DNA of 64,000 bases. Source: Plasticicumulans acidivorans. GTDB lineage: Bacteria; Pseudomonadota; Gammaproteobacteria; Competibacterales; Competibacteraceae. The translations under genes were made by a program, and so were the position numbers. The notes under the pieces are model-generated. The model was not told where the DNA came from. It did not search any database and worked only from the letters and a program-made list of their open reading frames with translations. Where the stretch lies: the NCBI RefSeq assembly GCF_003182095.1, contig NZ_QGTJ01000007.1:1-64000 (forward strand). Reading direction: 5' to 3'. This document shows, in pieces, positions 7,439-17,168 of the stretch (position 1 is its first letter; every line of letters begins with the position of its first letter).

Positions 7439-9292
7439 ATGCCTGAATACCGCTCCCGCACCACTACCCACGGCCGCAACATGGCGGGCGCGCGCGCCCT
7501 GTGGCGCGCGACCGGCATGAAGGATGGCGATTTCGGCAAGCCGATCATCGCCATCGCCAACTCGTTCACGCAGTTCGTGCCCGGCCACGTGCACCTGCAT
7601 GACCTCGGCCAGCTGGTCGCCCGCGAAGTCGAAGCGGCCGGCGGCATCGCCAAGGAGTTCAACACCATTGCCGTCGACGACGGCATCGCGATGGGGCATG
7701 GCGGCATGCTCTATTCGCTGCCCTCGCGCGAGCTGATCGCCGATTCCGTCGAGTACATGGTCAACGCCCACTGCGCCGATGCGCTGGTGTGCATCTCCAA
7801 CTGCGACAAGATCACCCCCGGCATGCTGATGGCGGCGATGCGCCTGAACATCCCGGTGGTGTTCGTCTCCGGCGGGCCGATGGAAGCCGGCAAGACCCGC
7901 CTCGCCGGCAACGAGCTCAAGCTCGACCTGATCGATGCGATGGTGATGGCCGCCGACAGCCACCAGACCGACGCCGACGTCACCCAGGTCGAGCGCTCGG
8001 CCTGCCCGACCTGCGGTTCCTGCTCGGGCATGTTCACGGCCAATTCGATGAACTGCCTGACCGAGGCGCTCGGCCTCAGCCTGCCCGGCAACGGTTCGCT
8101 GCTCGCCACCCACGCCGATCGCCGCGAGCTGTTCCTCGAAGCCGGCCGGCGCATCGTCGCGCTGGCCAAGCGCTACTACGAGGCGGGTGATGCCTCGGTG
8201 CTGCCGCGTGCGATCGCCAGCTTCGAAGCCTTCGAGAATGCGATGAGCCTCGACATCGCCATGGGCGGCTCGACCAACACCGTGCTGCACCTGCTGGCCG
8301 CCGCGCAGGAGGGCAGTGTCGGCTTCACGATGAGCGATATCGACCGCCTCAGCCGCCGCGTGCCGAACCTGTGCAAGGTGGCGCCGGCGACGCAGAAATA
8401 CCACATGGAAGACGTGCACCGCGCCGGCGGCATCATGGCGATCCTCGGCGAGCTGGACCGGGCCGGTCTGGTGCACACCGGGGTGCGCACCGTGCACAGC
8501 GAAACCCTCGCCGCGGCGCTCGATGAATGGGACATCATGCGTCCGAGCAGCTCCGATGCCGCGCGCAAGCGCTACACCGCCGGCCCGGCCGGCATCCCGA
8601 CGCAGACCGCCTTCAGCCAGGACACGCGCTGGCCGACGCTCGATACTGACCGCGTCAACGGCTGCGTGCGCGACAAGGCGCATGCCTATTCGCTGGATGG
8701 CGGCCTCGCCGTGCTGTTCGGCAACCTCGCCGAGGATGGCTGCATCGTCAAAACCGCCGGCGTCGACGCCTCGAATCTCACCTTCTCCGGTCCGGCGCGT
8801 GTCCTCGAAAGCCAGGAAGCCGCGGTGGCGGCGATCCTCGGTGACGAGATCAAGGCCGGCGACGTCGTGCTGATCCGCTACGAAGGGCCGAAGGGCGGGC
8901 CGGGCATGCAGGAGATGCTGTACCCGACCAGCTACCTGAAGTCCAAGGGCCTCGGCAAAGCCTGCGCGCTGATCACCGACGGCCGTTTCTCCGGCGGCAC
9001 CTCGGGGCTGTCGATCGGTCATGCCAGCCCGGAAGCGGCCGAGGGCGGCAACATCGGTCTGGTCGAGGAAGGCGACATCATCGATATCGATATCCCCAAC
9101 CGCCGCATCGAAGTGCGCATCAGCGATGAAGAACTCGCCGAGCGTCGTGCGCGCATGGCCGAGCGCGGGGCGCAGGCCTGGCAGCCGGCCAAGCGGGATC
9201 GCGTCGTCTCCAACGCGCTCAAGGCCTACGCAGCGATGACCACCTCGGCCGCCCGCGGCGCCGTGCGCGACGTCAGCCAGCTCAAGCGCTGA
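7439..9292 (+). CDS. ilvD: dihydroxy-acid dehydratase
   Basis: Catalyses dehydration of 2,3-dihydroxy-isovalerate and 2,3-dihydroxy-3-methylvalerate to the 2-keto acids, the third common step of isoleucine/valine synthesis. The product has 617 residues (E. coli 616). Iron-sulfur cysteines are seen at Cys122 ([10 protein letters not shown]) and Cys195 ([11 protein letters not shown]). The C-terminal active-site text [11 protein letters not shown] is present. The start [20 protein letters not shown] aligns with known IlvD proteins, so the in-frame ORF upstream to 7370 is not used. Monocistronic here, followed by a good terminator. A very long minus-strand ORF covering this gene is a G+C shadow. 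Confidence 0.97.
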   Translation: MPEYRSRTTTHGRNMAGARALWRATGMKDGDFGKPIIAIANSFTQFVPGHVHLHDLGQLVAREVEAAGGIAKEFNTIAVDDGIAMGHGGMLYSLPSRELIADSVEYMVNAHCADALVCISNCDKITPGMLMAAMRLNIPVVFVSGGPMEAGKTRLAGNELKLDLIDAMVMAADSHQTDADVTQVERSACPTCGSCSGMFTANSMNCLTEALGLSLPGNGSLLATHADRRELFLEAGRRIVALAKRYYEAGDASVLPRAIASFEAFENAMSLDIAMGGSTNTVLHLLAAAQEGSVGFTMSDIDRLSRRVPNLCKVAPATQKYHMEDVHRAGGIMAILGELDRAGLVHTGVRTVHSETLAAALDEWDIMRPSSSDAARKRYTAGPAGIPTQTAFSQDTRWPTLDTDRVNGCVRDKAHAYSLDGGLAVLFGNLAEDGCIVKTAGVDASNLTFSGPARVLESQEAAVAAILGDEIKAGDVVLIRYEGPKGGPGMQEMLYPTSYLKSKGLGKACALITDGRFSGGTSGLSIGHASPEAAEGGNIGLVEEGDIIDIDIPNRRIEVRISDEELAERRARMAERGAQAWQPAKRDRVVSNALKAYAAMTTSAARGAVRDVSQLKR

Positions 9293-9320
9293 AACCTCGC
9301 AGCGCCGGTCTGCGCCGCGA

Positions 9321-9356
9321 CCGCCGCCCGCCGTCAGGCCGGCGGCGGTTTTCTTT
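9321..9356 (+). terminator. intrinsic terminator after ilvD
   Basis: Perfect 8-bp stem CCGCCGCC (9321-9328) / GGCGGCGG (9341-9348) followed by TTTTCTTTT. It ends ilvD transcription before the convergent histidine kinase gene. Confidence 0.85.
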
Positions 9357-9375
9357 TGTGCCCGTGCAGTAGCAG

Positions 9376-11307
9376 TCAGTCGTCGAGCTGCGGCGCCGGT
9401 CTGGCCACGAAGGGGGGCGCGCTCAGCGGGATTTCCAGCGTGAAACAGCTCCCGGCGCCGGTTTCGCTGTGCACGCTGAGGTGGCCGCCGAGCACTTCGC
9501 TGGCGAGCTGGTGGGCGAGGTGCAGGCCGAGGCCGCAGCCCCCCTGACCGCGGCGGGTGGTGAAGAACGGATCGAACACCTGTTCGATGTTCTGTGGCGG
9601 GATGCCGATACCGTCGTCGATGACTTCGATGCGCAGCCAGCCCACTTCGTCGGCCGGCCCGGCGCGCAGTTCGAGCGTGCCGGCATGTTCACTGAAGGCG
9701 TGGGTGAAGGCGTTGTCGATCAGGTTCTGCAGGACCTGACCGAGCGGGCCGGGGAAGCTGTCGAGTTCGATGCCGGCGGGGATCTGGTTGAGCAGGCGCG
9801 AGCGCTCGTGTTTCAGGCGTGGCTGCAGCGCGCGCAGGATGTCGGTGAGCAGCTCATCGAGGCGGAAGCGGCGACGCTCGGCGCTGCTGCGGTCGACGGC
9901 GAGCTGCTTGAAGCTGCGCACCAGGGCGGCCGCGCGTTCGAGGTTGGCGGTGACCAGCGTCATGCCGTCGGCGTGGCGCTTGAGATAGTTGTCGAGATCG
10001 GAGCGGCGCAGACCGCTGAGCAGCTGCTCGCGCAGGCGCTCGGCGTGCTGCTGCAGCGTGGAGAGCACCACCATCGAGCTGCCGATCGGCGTGTTCAGCT
10101 CGTGCGCCACGCCGGCGACCATCAGCCCGAGTGACGACAGCTTCTCGGCGCGCACCAGCTCCGCCTGTGTGCGCTGCAGGCGCTCGTAGGCCTGCTGCTG
10201 CGCCAGATTGGCCGCGCTCAGCGCCTGCGTACGTTGCTCAAGCGCGTGCAGCATGGCCTCGCGCTCGCGGCTGAGGCGGGCGAGATGGCTCGATACCCAG
10301 GCCGCGGCCAGCGTCATCATCAGCGCGATGCTGCCCAGCGCCCAGGCCTGGCGCGCCCGGATGGCGTTGATCGCCGCCGCGTCGAGGTGAGCGATCAGCT
10401 TCCACGGCTTGAGGCCGTTGCTGCCGAGGTCGAGGCCGTTGTCGTCGATCAGACGTATCGTCGTGAAGTGCCACAGACCGTTGATGTCGGCGAAGTGACC
10501 GTTGTCGCCGGACTGGATGCGCGCCCAGCTCAGCGGCGCCGTCTGCGCCAGCGTCGCCTGTGGCTGGCCGAGCATGAAGCCCCACTGCCGCTGCGGGTCA
10601 CCGCCGGCGAGCAGATAGCCGTCGTGGTCGAGCAGCTGCAGTACGTTGAGGCTGGCGTCGAGGATCTCCAGGCCGCTGAGCATGCGTCCGGCGCGGTAGT
10701 TGAGCACCACCAGACCGCGCGGCGTGCCGTCACTGGCCGTGACCGGCGAGGCGAAGCGCAGCATCGGTTTCAGCGGGCGCTCGATTTCCCCGTGTTCGAT
10801 GTTGAGGTCGAGGCGCGACGCATAGAGCGCGCCTGGCGGCAGCTTGAGCGCATCGCGCACGTAGTAGCGGTCGGCCTTGTCCTGCAGCTGGTCGGCCGGA
10901 ATGCGCACGGCATGGTTGTCGCGCCAGTCGACGCGCACGCGCTCGCGGCCGTGTTCGTCGATCCAGCGCAGCTGGTCGTAGTCGCGGCTGGCTTCGGCGA
11001 AGGTGACGAACAGGTCTTCGAGCCGCCGCAGTGGAATCGGTGCCTGACTGTCGACGGCATCGAGCAGCACCGGGTGGCGGGCGAGCAGTTCGAGATCGCG
11101 CGGGGTGCTGCCGGCGCGCCGGTTGATCACCGCCACGGCGCTGGCGAGCTGGCGTTCGAGGCGGTTCTCCAGCGGTTCGAGTTCGCTTTGCACCATGTGC
11201 TCCCAGCCGAGCACGAACAGCAGCAGGATGACCAGCAGCGTCGGGACGAAGCGCCTGGCGAAGCCGCGCTGGCGGACGGCGCCGGGTTCAGCGCCGCGGC
11301 GTCGCAT
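9376..11307 (-). CDS. membrane sensor histidine kinase
   Basis: Inner-membrane two-component kinase, 643 residues. Transmembrane segments at about 21-37 and 320-340 enclose a roughly 280-residue periplasmic sensor of dCache type by size and strand text. A short coiled coil (345-390) follows, then the H-box GVAHELNTPIG with His402, and the HATPase domain with N-box DNAFTHAF, G1 DDGIGIP and G2 GQGGCGLGLHLAHQ. The H-box type with ELNTPI is common in kinases with few partners. The start overlaps the end of the upstream response regulator gene by 20 bases, so they form one operon and are probably cognate. Signal unknown. Confidence 0.9.
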   Translation of the reverse strand: MRRRGAEPGAVRQRGFARRFVPTLLVILLLFVLGWEHMVQSELEPLENRLERQLASAVAVINRRAGSTPRDLELLARHPVLLDAVDSQAPIPLRRLEDLFVTFAEASRDYDQLRWIDEHGRERVRVDWRDNHAVRIPADQLQDKADRYYVRDALKLPPGALYASRLDLNIEHGEIERPLKPMLRFASPVTASDGTPRGLVVLNYRAGRMLSGLEILDASLNVLQLLDHDGYLLAGGDPQRQWGFMLGQPQATLAQTAPLSWARIQSGDNGHFADINGLWHFTTIRLIDDNGLDLGSNGLKPWKLIAHLDAAAINAIRARQAWALGSIALMMTLAAAWVSSHLARLSREREAMLHALEQRTQALSAANLAQQQAYERLQRTQAELVRAEKLSSLGLMVAGVAHELNTPIGSSMVVLSTLQQHAERLREQLLSGLRRSDLDNYLKRHADGMTLVTANLERAAALVRSFKQLAVDRSSAERRRFRLDELLTDILRALQPRLKHERSRLLNQIPAGIELDSFPGPLGQVLQNLIDNAFTHAFSEHAGTLELRAGPADEVGWLRIEVIDDGIGIPPQNIEQVFDPFFTTRRGQGGCGLGLHLAHQLASEVLGGHLSVHSETGAGSCFTLEIPLSAPPFVARPAPQLDD

Positions 11308-13543
11308 CGCCCGCGGTCCTTGCGCGCAGCCAGTCGATCAGTTGTGCCAGCGGCATTGGCCGCGCCAGCCCGAAGCCCTGACCGAGATCGCAGCCGCGCG
11401 CGCTCAGCCAGTCGGCCTGCGCGCGTGATTCGACGCCTTCGGCGACGATGCGCAGGCCGAAGCGCTGGCCGAGACGCAGCACCACGTCGGCGATGGCGTG
11501 GGCATCGGCGACTTCGCCGATCTCGCTGACGAAGGCACGGTCGATCTTGAGCACGTCGACCGGCAGCCGGCGCAGATAGGCGAGCGAGGAAAAGCCGGTG
11601 CCGAAGTCGTCGATGGCAATGGTGAAGCCGGCTTCGCGCAGGCGTGCCAGCTTGCCGCCGGCATGTTCGAAGCTGTGCATCGCCAGCGATTCGGTGACTT
11701 CCAGCTCGAACTGCCAAGGCTCCAGATTGTAGGTGCTCAGGGTGTTGAGCAGCTGCACGACGAAGTCCTCGCGCGCCAGTTGCAGCGCCGAGACGTTGAC
11801 GGCGATGCGCGCCTGCGGAAAGCCGCTGGCGGCCAGTTCGAGAATCGCTTCACAGGCCAGCTGGAACACCCGCTGGCCGAGCGCGACGATCGCGCCGGTG
11901 GCCTCGGCGATCGGGATGAAGCTCGCCGGTGACACCATGCTGCCGTCCTCGCGCCGCCAGCGCGCCAGCGCCTCGAAACCGGGTGCACCGCTGTCGCGCA
12001 GTTCGAGCTGCGGCTGCAGCTCGATGTAGATGAGCTCCTCGGCCAGTGCGCTGCGCAGTTCGTTGGCGAGCTGGAAGCGTTCGACGGCGGCGTCTTCATC
12101 GCGGGCATCGTAGCGGGCGAGGCCGCCGTAGCCCTGCGCCTTGGCCAGCTTCAGCGTCATGTGCGCGGCGGTCAGCGCTTCCAGCCCGCCCTGGCGCCAG
12201 TCGCGCAGGTCGAGCTCGGCGATGCCGGCGGTGATGCCGGGCAGACTGTCGTCGGCCGCGTCGAGCAGGCCGCGCACGCGGTCGGCATCGATTTGCTCGC
12301 GCGGGCCGAGCAGCGCGAAGACGTCGTTTTCCAGGCGGGCGATCTGCACCGTCGGCATCAGTGCCTGACGCAGGCGCTGGGCGACGGCGCGCAGCAGGCG
12401 GTTGCCGAATTCCGGGCCGAGCGCCAGGTTGGTGCCGGCGAAATTGTCCAGATCGACCAGCAGCAGGCTGCTCAGCAGCCGCGGCTGGCGCTCCAGCGCC
12501 AGGTCGATCGCGCGCACCATCGCGTGGCGATTGGGCAGGTCGACCAGCTCGTCGTGGTAGGCGACGCGGTCGAGGCGGCTGAACAGCGCGACGTTGTGCA
12601 GGCCGGCGCCGATGTTGCTGGCGAACACGTGCAGCAGTTCGATCTCGGTCGGTTCGAGCGGGCGGCCGGTGGCGACCCAGGCGGCGAAGGCGCCGGTGTC
12701 GTCGTCGCTGGCCGGGAAGTACGGCACCGTCGCCCGCTCCAGCACCAGCGTGCGCCGCTCGCTGATCGCCTGTTGCAGCGCTGCGCAGATCTCGGGGGCC
12801 GGCAGGTCGCTCAGCGGGTGATCGGCCAGCCGGGCGAAGCGGCCGGCGGCGCCGATGATGCGCACCTCGCTCTGCGGCGCATGGGCCTGCCGCACGCAGA
12901 TCAGGCCGTCGGGGTCGACTTCGAGCAGCGTGGCGATCTCATCGAGCGTGCGCGTCGAGAATTCCTGCAGCGTACGCGAGGTCGACAGCAGATTGCTCGA
13001 CTCGACGATCAGCTGCAGGCCGCGGCGGGCGCGGGCGATGGTCACCAGCTGCTGGTAGGCACGCACGTTGGCGGTGAGCAGCGAATGCAGCCGCGCCACG
13101 CTCAGTTCGGTCTTGGTCCAGTAGTCGTTGATGTCGTAGTCGCGCATCACCGACTGCATCGGCGCCAGCCCCGGCTGGCCGGTGACCAGCACGATGCGGA
13201 CCTCGGCGTTGCCGAGCACTTCGCGCACCGCCCGCGCCAGGCGCAGGCCGGCATCGTCGGTTTCCATCATCACGTCGAGCAGGATCACCGCGATGTCGTG
13301 CTCGCGACCGAGGATGGCACAGGCCTCGGTGTAGCTGGTGGCCTGCAGCAGTTCGAGCGGGCGGCCCTGCACCTCCAGCCCGCTCAGAGCGAAGGCGGTC
13401 GACTGACGAAAGCCGGCATCGTCGTCGACGGCCAGGACACGCCATACGGTTTGCTCCGGCACTCCTATCCCTGCAGAGTTTTCCGGCGGGGCGGAATCCT
13501 CCGGCAGGAAGTCCATTTCACCGCTGTCGTTCGGCGCGGCCAT
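11288..13543 (-). CDS. response regulator with DUF3369, degenerate GGDEF and EAL domains
   Basis: Cytosolic phospho-regulated c-di-GMP phosphodiesterase candidate, 751 residues from ATG 13543 (CAGGAG 6 nt upstream; the longer start at 13645 is rejected). Domains: receiver (about 34-155) with acidic pocket DDD at 40-42 and phospho-acceptor Asp90 (ILLDVMM); DUF3369 (about 165-330); GGDEF-like domain (about 345-490) in which the signature is replaced by NDVFALLG, so cyclase activity is unlikely; EAL domain with FEALARW, ELEVTESLAM, DDFGTGFSSL, LKIDRAFV, EGVES and QGFGLARPMP, so catalytic residues look intact. The adjacent kinase probably phosphorylates it. It is oriented away from radA. Confidence 0.9.
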   Translation of the reverse strand: MAAPNDSGEMDFLPEDSAPPENSAGIGVPEQTVWRVLAVDDDAGFRQSTAFALSGLEVQGRPLELLQATSYTEACAILGREHDIAVILLDVMMETDDAGLRLARAVREVLGNAEVRIVLVTGQPGLAPMQSVMRDYDINDYWTKTELSVARLHSLLTANVRAYQQLVTIARARRGLQLIVESSNLLSTSRTLQEFSTRTLDEIATLLEVDPDGLICVRQAHAPQSEVRIIGAAGRFARLADHPLSDLPAPEICAALQQAISERRTLVLERATVPYFPASDDDTGAFAAWVATGRPLEPTEIELLHVFASNIGAGLHNVALFSRLDRVAYHDELVDLPNRHAMVRAIDLALERQPRLLSSLLLVDLDNFAGTNLALGPEFGNRLLRAVAQRLRQALMPTVQIARLENDVFALLGPREQIDADRVRGLLDAADDSLPGITAGIAELDLRDWRQGGLEALTAAHMTLKLAKAQGYGGLARYDARDEDAAVERFQLANELRSALAEELIYIELQPQLELRDSGAPGFEALARWRREDGSMVSPASFIPIAEATGAIVALGQRVFQLACEAILELAASGFPQARIAVNVSALQLAREDFVVQLLNTLSTYNLEPWQFELEVTESLAMHSFEHAGGKLARLREAGFTIAIDDFGTGFSSLAYLRRLPVDVLKIDRAFVSEIGEVADAHAIADVVLRLGQRFGLRIVAEGVESRAQADWLSARGCDLGQGFGLARPMPLAQLIDWLRARTAGDATPRR

Positions 13544-13754
13544 TTTCTGCTCCTGAAAAAGTCGCACGCGGTCCCTTACCGTGGCGGACGCTGCCGCAAG
13601 AAAAGGCCGTTCGCAGGCCAGCGTCAAGATATCTGCTTGATGCAACTGTACCTGTCAGCTTGGCGCAACGCCGCGACAGTGCCAGTGCTTTCGGCCTGGC
13701 TGTGACGGCCAGCATACTGCCGGCATGCCAGCCGGCTTGCGGAGAATGTCGCGA

Positions 13755-15131
13755 ATGAGCAGCAAGACGCGGATCGCCTACGTCTGCAGTGCCTGTGGCG
13801 CTGCGGCGTCGAAGTGGGCGGGGCAATGCGGTGAATGCGGAGCCTGGAACTCCCTGCAGGAAGTCGTCGTCGCTCCGCAGCCGCCGGCCGGCGGACGCGG
13901 CGGACGTGCCGGCTATGCCGGTGCGGCGACGGCCAGCGTCGTGCACACCCTGGCCGATGTCGGTACCGACGAGGCGGCGCGCCTGAACACCGGCATCGGC
14001 GAGCTCGACCGCACGCTCGGCGGCGGCTTGACCGTCGGCTCGGTAGTGCTGATCGGCGGTGATCCGGGCATTGGCAAGTCGACGCTGCTGATCCAGACCC
14101 TGGCGCACCTCGCCGAACAGCATCGCGCGCTCTACATCACCGGTGAGGAATCGCCGCAGCAGGTCAGCCTGCGCGCCCAGCGCCTCGGCCTGCCACGCGA
14201 GCGCCTGCGCCTGCTCGCCGAGACCTGCGTCGAGCGCATCCTTGCCGTCGCTGCGCAGGAGCAGCCGCAGGTGCTGGTGATCGACTCGATCCAGACCATC
14301 TTCACCGAGCAGCTGCAGTCGGCGCCCGGTTCGGTGGCGCAGGTGCGCGAGAGCGCCGCGCAGCTGGTGCGCCACGCCAAGCGCAGCGGCGCGGCGGTGT
14401 TTCTGGTCGGCCATGTCACCAAGGAGGGCACGCTGGCCGGGCCGCGCGTGCTCGAACACATGGTCGACACGGTGCTGTACTTCGAGGGTGATTCCGGCTC
14501 ACGCTTTCGCGTGCTGCGGGCGGTGAAGAACCGCTTCGGCGCGGTCAACGAGCTTGGGGTGTTCGCGATGACCGAGCGCGGCCTCAAGGAAGTCTCCAAC
14601 CCCTCGGCGATCTTTCTGTCCCGCCACGGCGCGCCGGTAGCCGGCAGCGTGGTAATGGTTACCCGCGAGGGCACGCGGCCGCTGCTGGTCGAGGTGCAGG
14701 CGCTGGTCGACGAATGCCACGGCGGCAATCCGCGCCGGGTCACGCTGGGACTGGAGCAGAACCGCCTGGCGATGCTGCTGGCGGTGCTGCATCGCCACGC
14801 CGGCGTCGCCATGTTCGACCAGGATGTCTACGTCAACGTGGTCGGCGGTGTGCGCGTGCAGGAGACGGCCTCGGATCTCGCCGTGCTGATGGCGGCGCTG
14901 TCGAGCTTCCGTGACCGGGCGCTGCCGCACGAGCTGGTGGTATTCGGGGAGGTCGGCCTGGCCGGAGAGATCCGTCCGGTGCCGAATGGCGAGGAGCGCC
15001 TGCGTGAGGCCGCCAAGCATGGTTTTCGCCAAGCCATTGTGCCAAAAGCGAATTTACCGCGCGGCGGGCTGCCGGAAGGCTTCAGTGTCACCGGCGTGGA
15101 ACGCCTGGCCGAGGCACTGGCGTTCGTCTGA
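13755..15131 (+). CDS. radA: DNA repair protein RadA
   Basis: RecA-like hexameric helicase that helps branch migration and recombination intermediates, 458 residues. Zinc finger Cys11, Cys14, Cys25, Cys28 (CSACG and CGECGAWN). Walker A GGDPGIGKST at about 95-104, RadA-specific KNRFG motif (VKNRFGAVNE), and a C-terminal Lon-protease-like fold without the catalytic dyad. The start at 13755 has GGAGA at 8-nt spacing; an ATG at 13746 overlaps that site and is less likely. It stands alone, divergent from the response regulator gene. Confidence 0.96.
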   Translation: MSSKTRIAYVCSACGAAASKWAGQCGECGAWNSLQEVVVAPQPPAGGRGGRAGYAGAATASVVHTLADVGTDEAARLNTGIGELDRTLGGGLTVGSVVLIGGDPGIGKSTLLIQTLAHLAEQHRALYITGEESPQQVSLRAQRLGLPRERLRLLAETCVERILAVAAQEQPQVLVIDSIQTIFTEQLQSAPGSVAQVRESAAQLVRHAKRSGAAVFLVGHVTKEGTLAGPRVLEHMVDTVLYFEGDSGSRFRVLRAVKNRFGAVNELGVFAMTERGLKEVSNPSAIFLSRHGAPVAGSVVMVTREGTRPLLVEVQALVDECHGGNPRRVTLGLEQNRLAMLLAVLHRHAGVAMFDQDVYVNVVGGVRVQETASDLAVLMAALSSFRDRALPHELVVFGEVGLAGEIRPVPNGEERLREAAKHGFRQAIVPKANLPRGGLPEGFSVTGVERLAEALAFV

Positions 15132-15193
15132 TCCGCGTTGCGTGCGTTATTGTCGCACCGCACAACGTGTTTTCCTGCCGAGGTTTCTGCCGC

Positions 15194-17092
15194 ATGAGCA
15201 CGCTCGCTCCCGCCGTCGCCGCTGCCCCCGAGCGGTCGCCGTCGACCTACACGCTGATGCTGGCCGCCATCGGTGTGGTCTATGGCGACATCGGTACCAG
15301 CCCGCTCTACGCCCTGCGTGAGTGCTTCAGCGGCCCGCACGCCGTGGTGGCCACGCCGGAGAATCTGCTCGGCATCGTCAGCCTGTTCTTCTGGGCGCTG
15401 ATGCTGGTGATTTCACTGAAGTACGTGACCTTCGTCATGCGCGCCGACAACCGCGGCGAGGGCGGCATCCTCGCGCTACTGGCGCTGACGCTGGAAGGGC
15501 TGCCGGCCAGTTCGCGCCGGCGTGGCGTGCTGATCGGCCTCGGTCTGTGCGGTGCGGCCTTGTTCTATGGTGACGGTGTGATCACGCCGGCGATTTCGGT
15601 GCTGTCGGCGGTCGAAGGGCTGGGCGTATTCGCTTACGGCTTCGATCCCTACATCGTACCGCTGACACTGGTGATCCTGGTCGTGCTGTTCCTGGTGCAG
15701 CGCCACGGTACGGCGCGCATCGGCGGCGCCTTCGGCCCGGTGATGCTGGTCTGGTTCCTGGTGCTGGCGGTGCTCGGCATCTGGCACGCGCTGAGCGAGC
15801 CGCGGGTGTTCGCCGCCTTCGATCCGCGCTATGCGATCGCGTTTTTCGCCGACAACGGCGCGCACGGCTTCGTCGTGCTCGGCGCGGTGTTCCTGTGCGT
15901 GACCGGCGGCGAGGCGCTGTACGCCGACATGGGGCATTTCGGCCGCCGGCCGATCCGTCTGGCCTGGTTCTGCCTGGTGCTGCCGGCGCTGCTGCTGAAC
16001 TACCTCGGCCAGACCGCGCTGATGCTGCGCGAGCCGGCGGCGTCGGCCAACCCGTTCTACCGCATGGTGCCGGAGCCGCTGCTGCTGCCGATGGTCGGTC
16101 TGGCGACGGTGGCGACAGTGATTGCGGCGCAGGCGGTGATCTCCGGCGTGTTCTCGCTGACCCGGCAGGCGGTGCAGCTCGGTTATTCGCCGCGCGTCGA
16201 GGTGGTGCACACCTCCAGCGATCATTCCGGGCAGATCTACGTGCCGGTCGCCAACTGGCTGCTGCTGGCGGCGGTGCTGCTGGTGGTGCTCGGCTTCGGC
16301 TCCTCGTCGAACCTGGCGGCGGCCTACGGCATTTCGGTGACGATCACCATGCTGGTCACCGGCCTGCTGATGGTGTTCCTCGCCTTCAGTCACTGGCACT
16401 GGCGCTGGTGGCAGTGCGTGGCGCTCGGTGCGCTGTTTCTCGCCGTCGACCTGGCCTTCCTCGGTGCCAACGCGCTGAAGATCATGCAGGGCGGCTGGCT
16501 GCCGCTGGTGATGGGCGGCAGCCTGCTGGTGATGATGACCACCTGGAAGCGCGGCCGTGAACTGCTGGCGCTGCGTCTGGCCGAGGAAACGATTCCGCTC
16601 GATCTGTTCATCAACGACATCGCCGCCAACACACCGCGCGTGCCCGGCACCGCGGTGTTCCTCACCAGCCGCGCCTGCGACCTGCCGCATGCGCTGCTGC
16701 ACAACCTCAAGCACAACAAGATCGTGCACCAGCGGGTGATCTTCCTCACCGTGGAATCGGTCGAGCAGCCGCGCGTCGGCGACGATCTGCGCGTCAGCGT
16801 CGAGCCGCTCGGTTACGGCTTTCACCGGGTCGTCGCCCGTTACGGCTTCATGGAAGACCCGGACGTGCCGGATGTGCTGGCGCTGTGCGAGCGCTTCGGT
16901 CTGGAGTTCGAGTTGCAGGACACGACCTTCTTCCTCGGTCGCGAAACCGTCATCGCCACCTCGCGCCCGGGCATGGCGCGCTGGCGCGAGCGGCTGTTCG
17001 TGGCGATGTCGCGCAATGCCGCGCGGGCGATGGACGTGTTTCGCCTGCCGACCAACCGCGTCGTCGAGCTCGGCACGCAGGTCGAGATGTAG
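15194..17092 (+). CDS. kup: low-affinity potassium transporter Kup
   Basis: Inner-membrane K+/H+ symporter of the KUP/HAK family, 632 residues (E. coli 622). The signature GVVYGDIGTSPLYALRE is at about residues 21-37. About twelve hydrophobic segments fill residues 15-460, followed by a cytosolic C-terminal domain containing TTFFLGRE. RADNRGEGG, typical of the first loop, is present. The ATG at 15194 with upstream CGAGG is preferred over 15167. No regulatory partner nearby. Confidence 0.96.
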   Translation: MSTLAPAVAAAPERSPSTYTLMLAAIGVVYGDIGTSPLYALRECFSGPHAVVATPENLLGIVSLFFWALMLVISLKYVTFVMRADNRGEGGILALLALTLEGLPASSRRRGVLIGLGLCGAALFYGDGVITPAISVLSAVEGLGVFAYGFDPYIVPLTLVILVVLFLVQRHGTARIGGAFGPVMLVWFLVLAVLGIWHALSEPRVFAAFDPRYAIAFFADNGAHGFVVLGAVFLCVTGGEALYADMGHFGRRPIRLAWFCLVLPALLLNYLGQTALMLREPAASANPFYRMVPEPLLLPMVGLATVATVIAAQAVISGVFSLTRQAVQLGYSPRVEVVHTSSDHSGQIYVPVANWLLLAAVLLVVLGFGSSSNLAAAYGISVTITMLVTGLLMVFLAFSHWHWRWWQCVALGALFLAVDLAFLGANALKIMQGGWLPLVMGGSLLVMMTTWKRGRELLALRLAEETIPLDLFINDIAANTPRVPGTAVFLTSRACDLPHALLHNLKHNKIVHQRVIFLTVESVEQPRVGDDLRVSVEPLGYGFHRVVARYGFMEDPDVPDVLALCERFGLEFELQDTTFFLGRETVIATSRPGMARWRERLFVAMSRNAARAMDVFRLPTNRVVELGTQVEM

Positions 17093-17168
17093 CCGGGTGC
17101 CGCACCGCGTTATCCTGCGCGGCCGCCATGGCTCGTGAGCCTTGGCGGGTGTCGTATCCACTTCGAGA

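Noticed and set aside
7172..9022. 616-aa minus-strand ORF opposite ilvD
   Set aside because: Low-complexity His/Arg/Gly-rich text with no family features, fully antisense to a clear ilvD; expected in G+C-rich DNA.
12161..13705. 514-aa plus-strand ORF across the response regulator
   Set aside because: Antisense to the receiver-DUF3369-EAL gene and without recognisable motifs.
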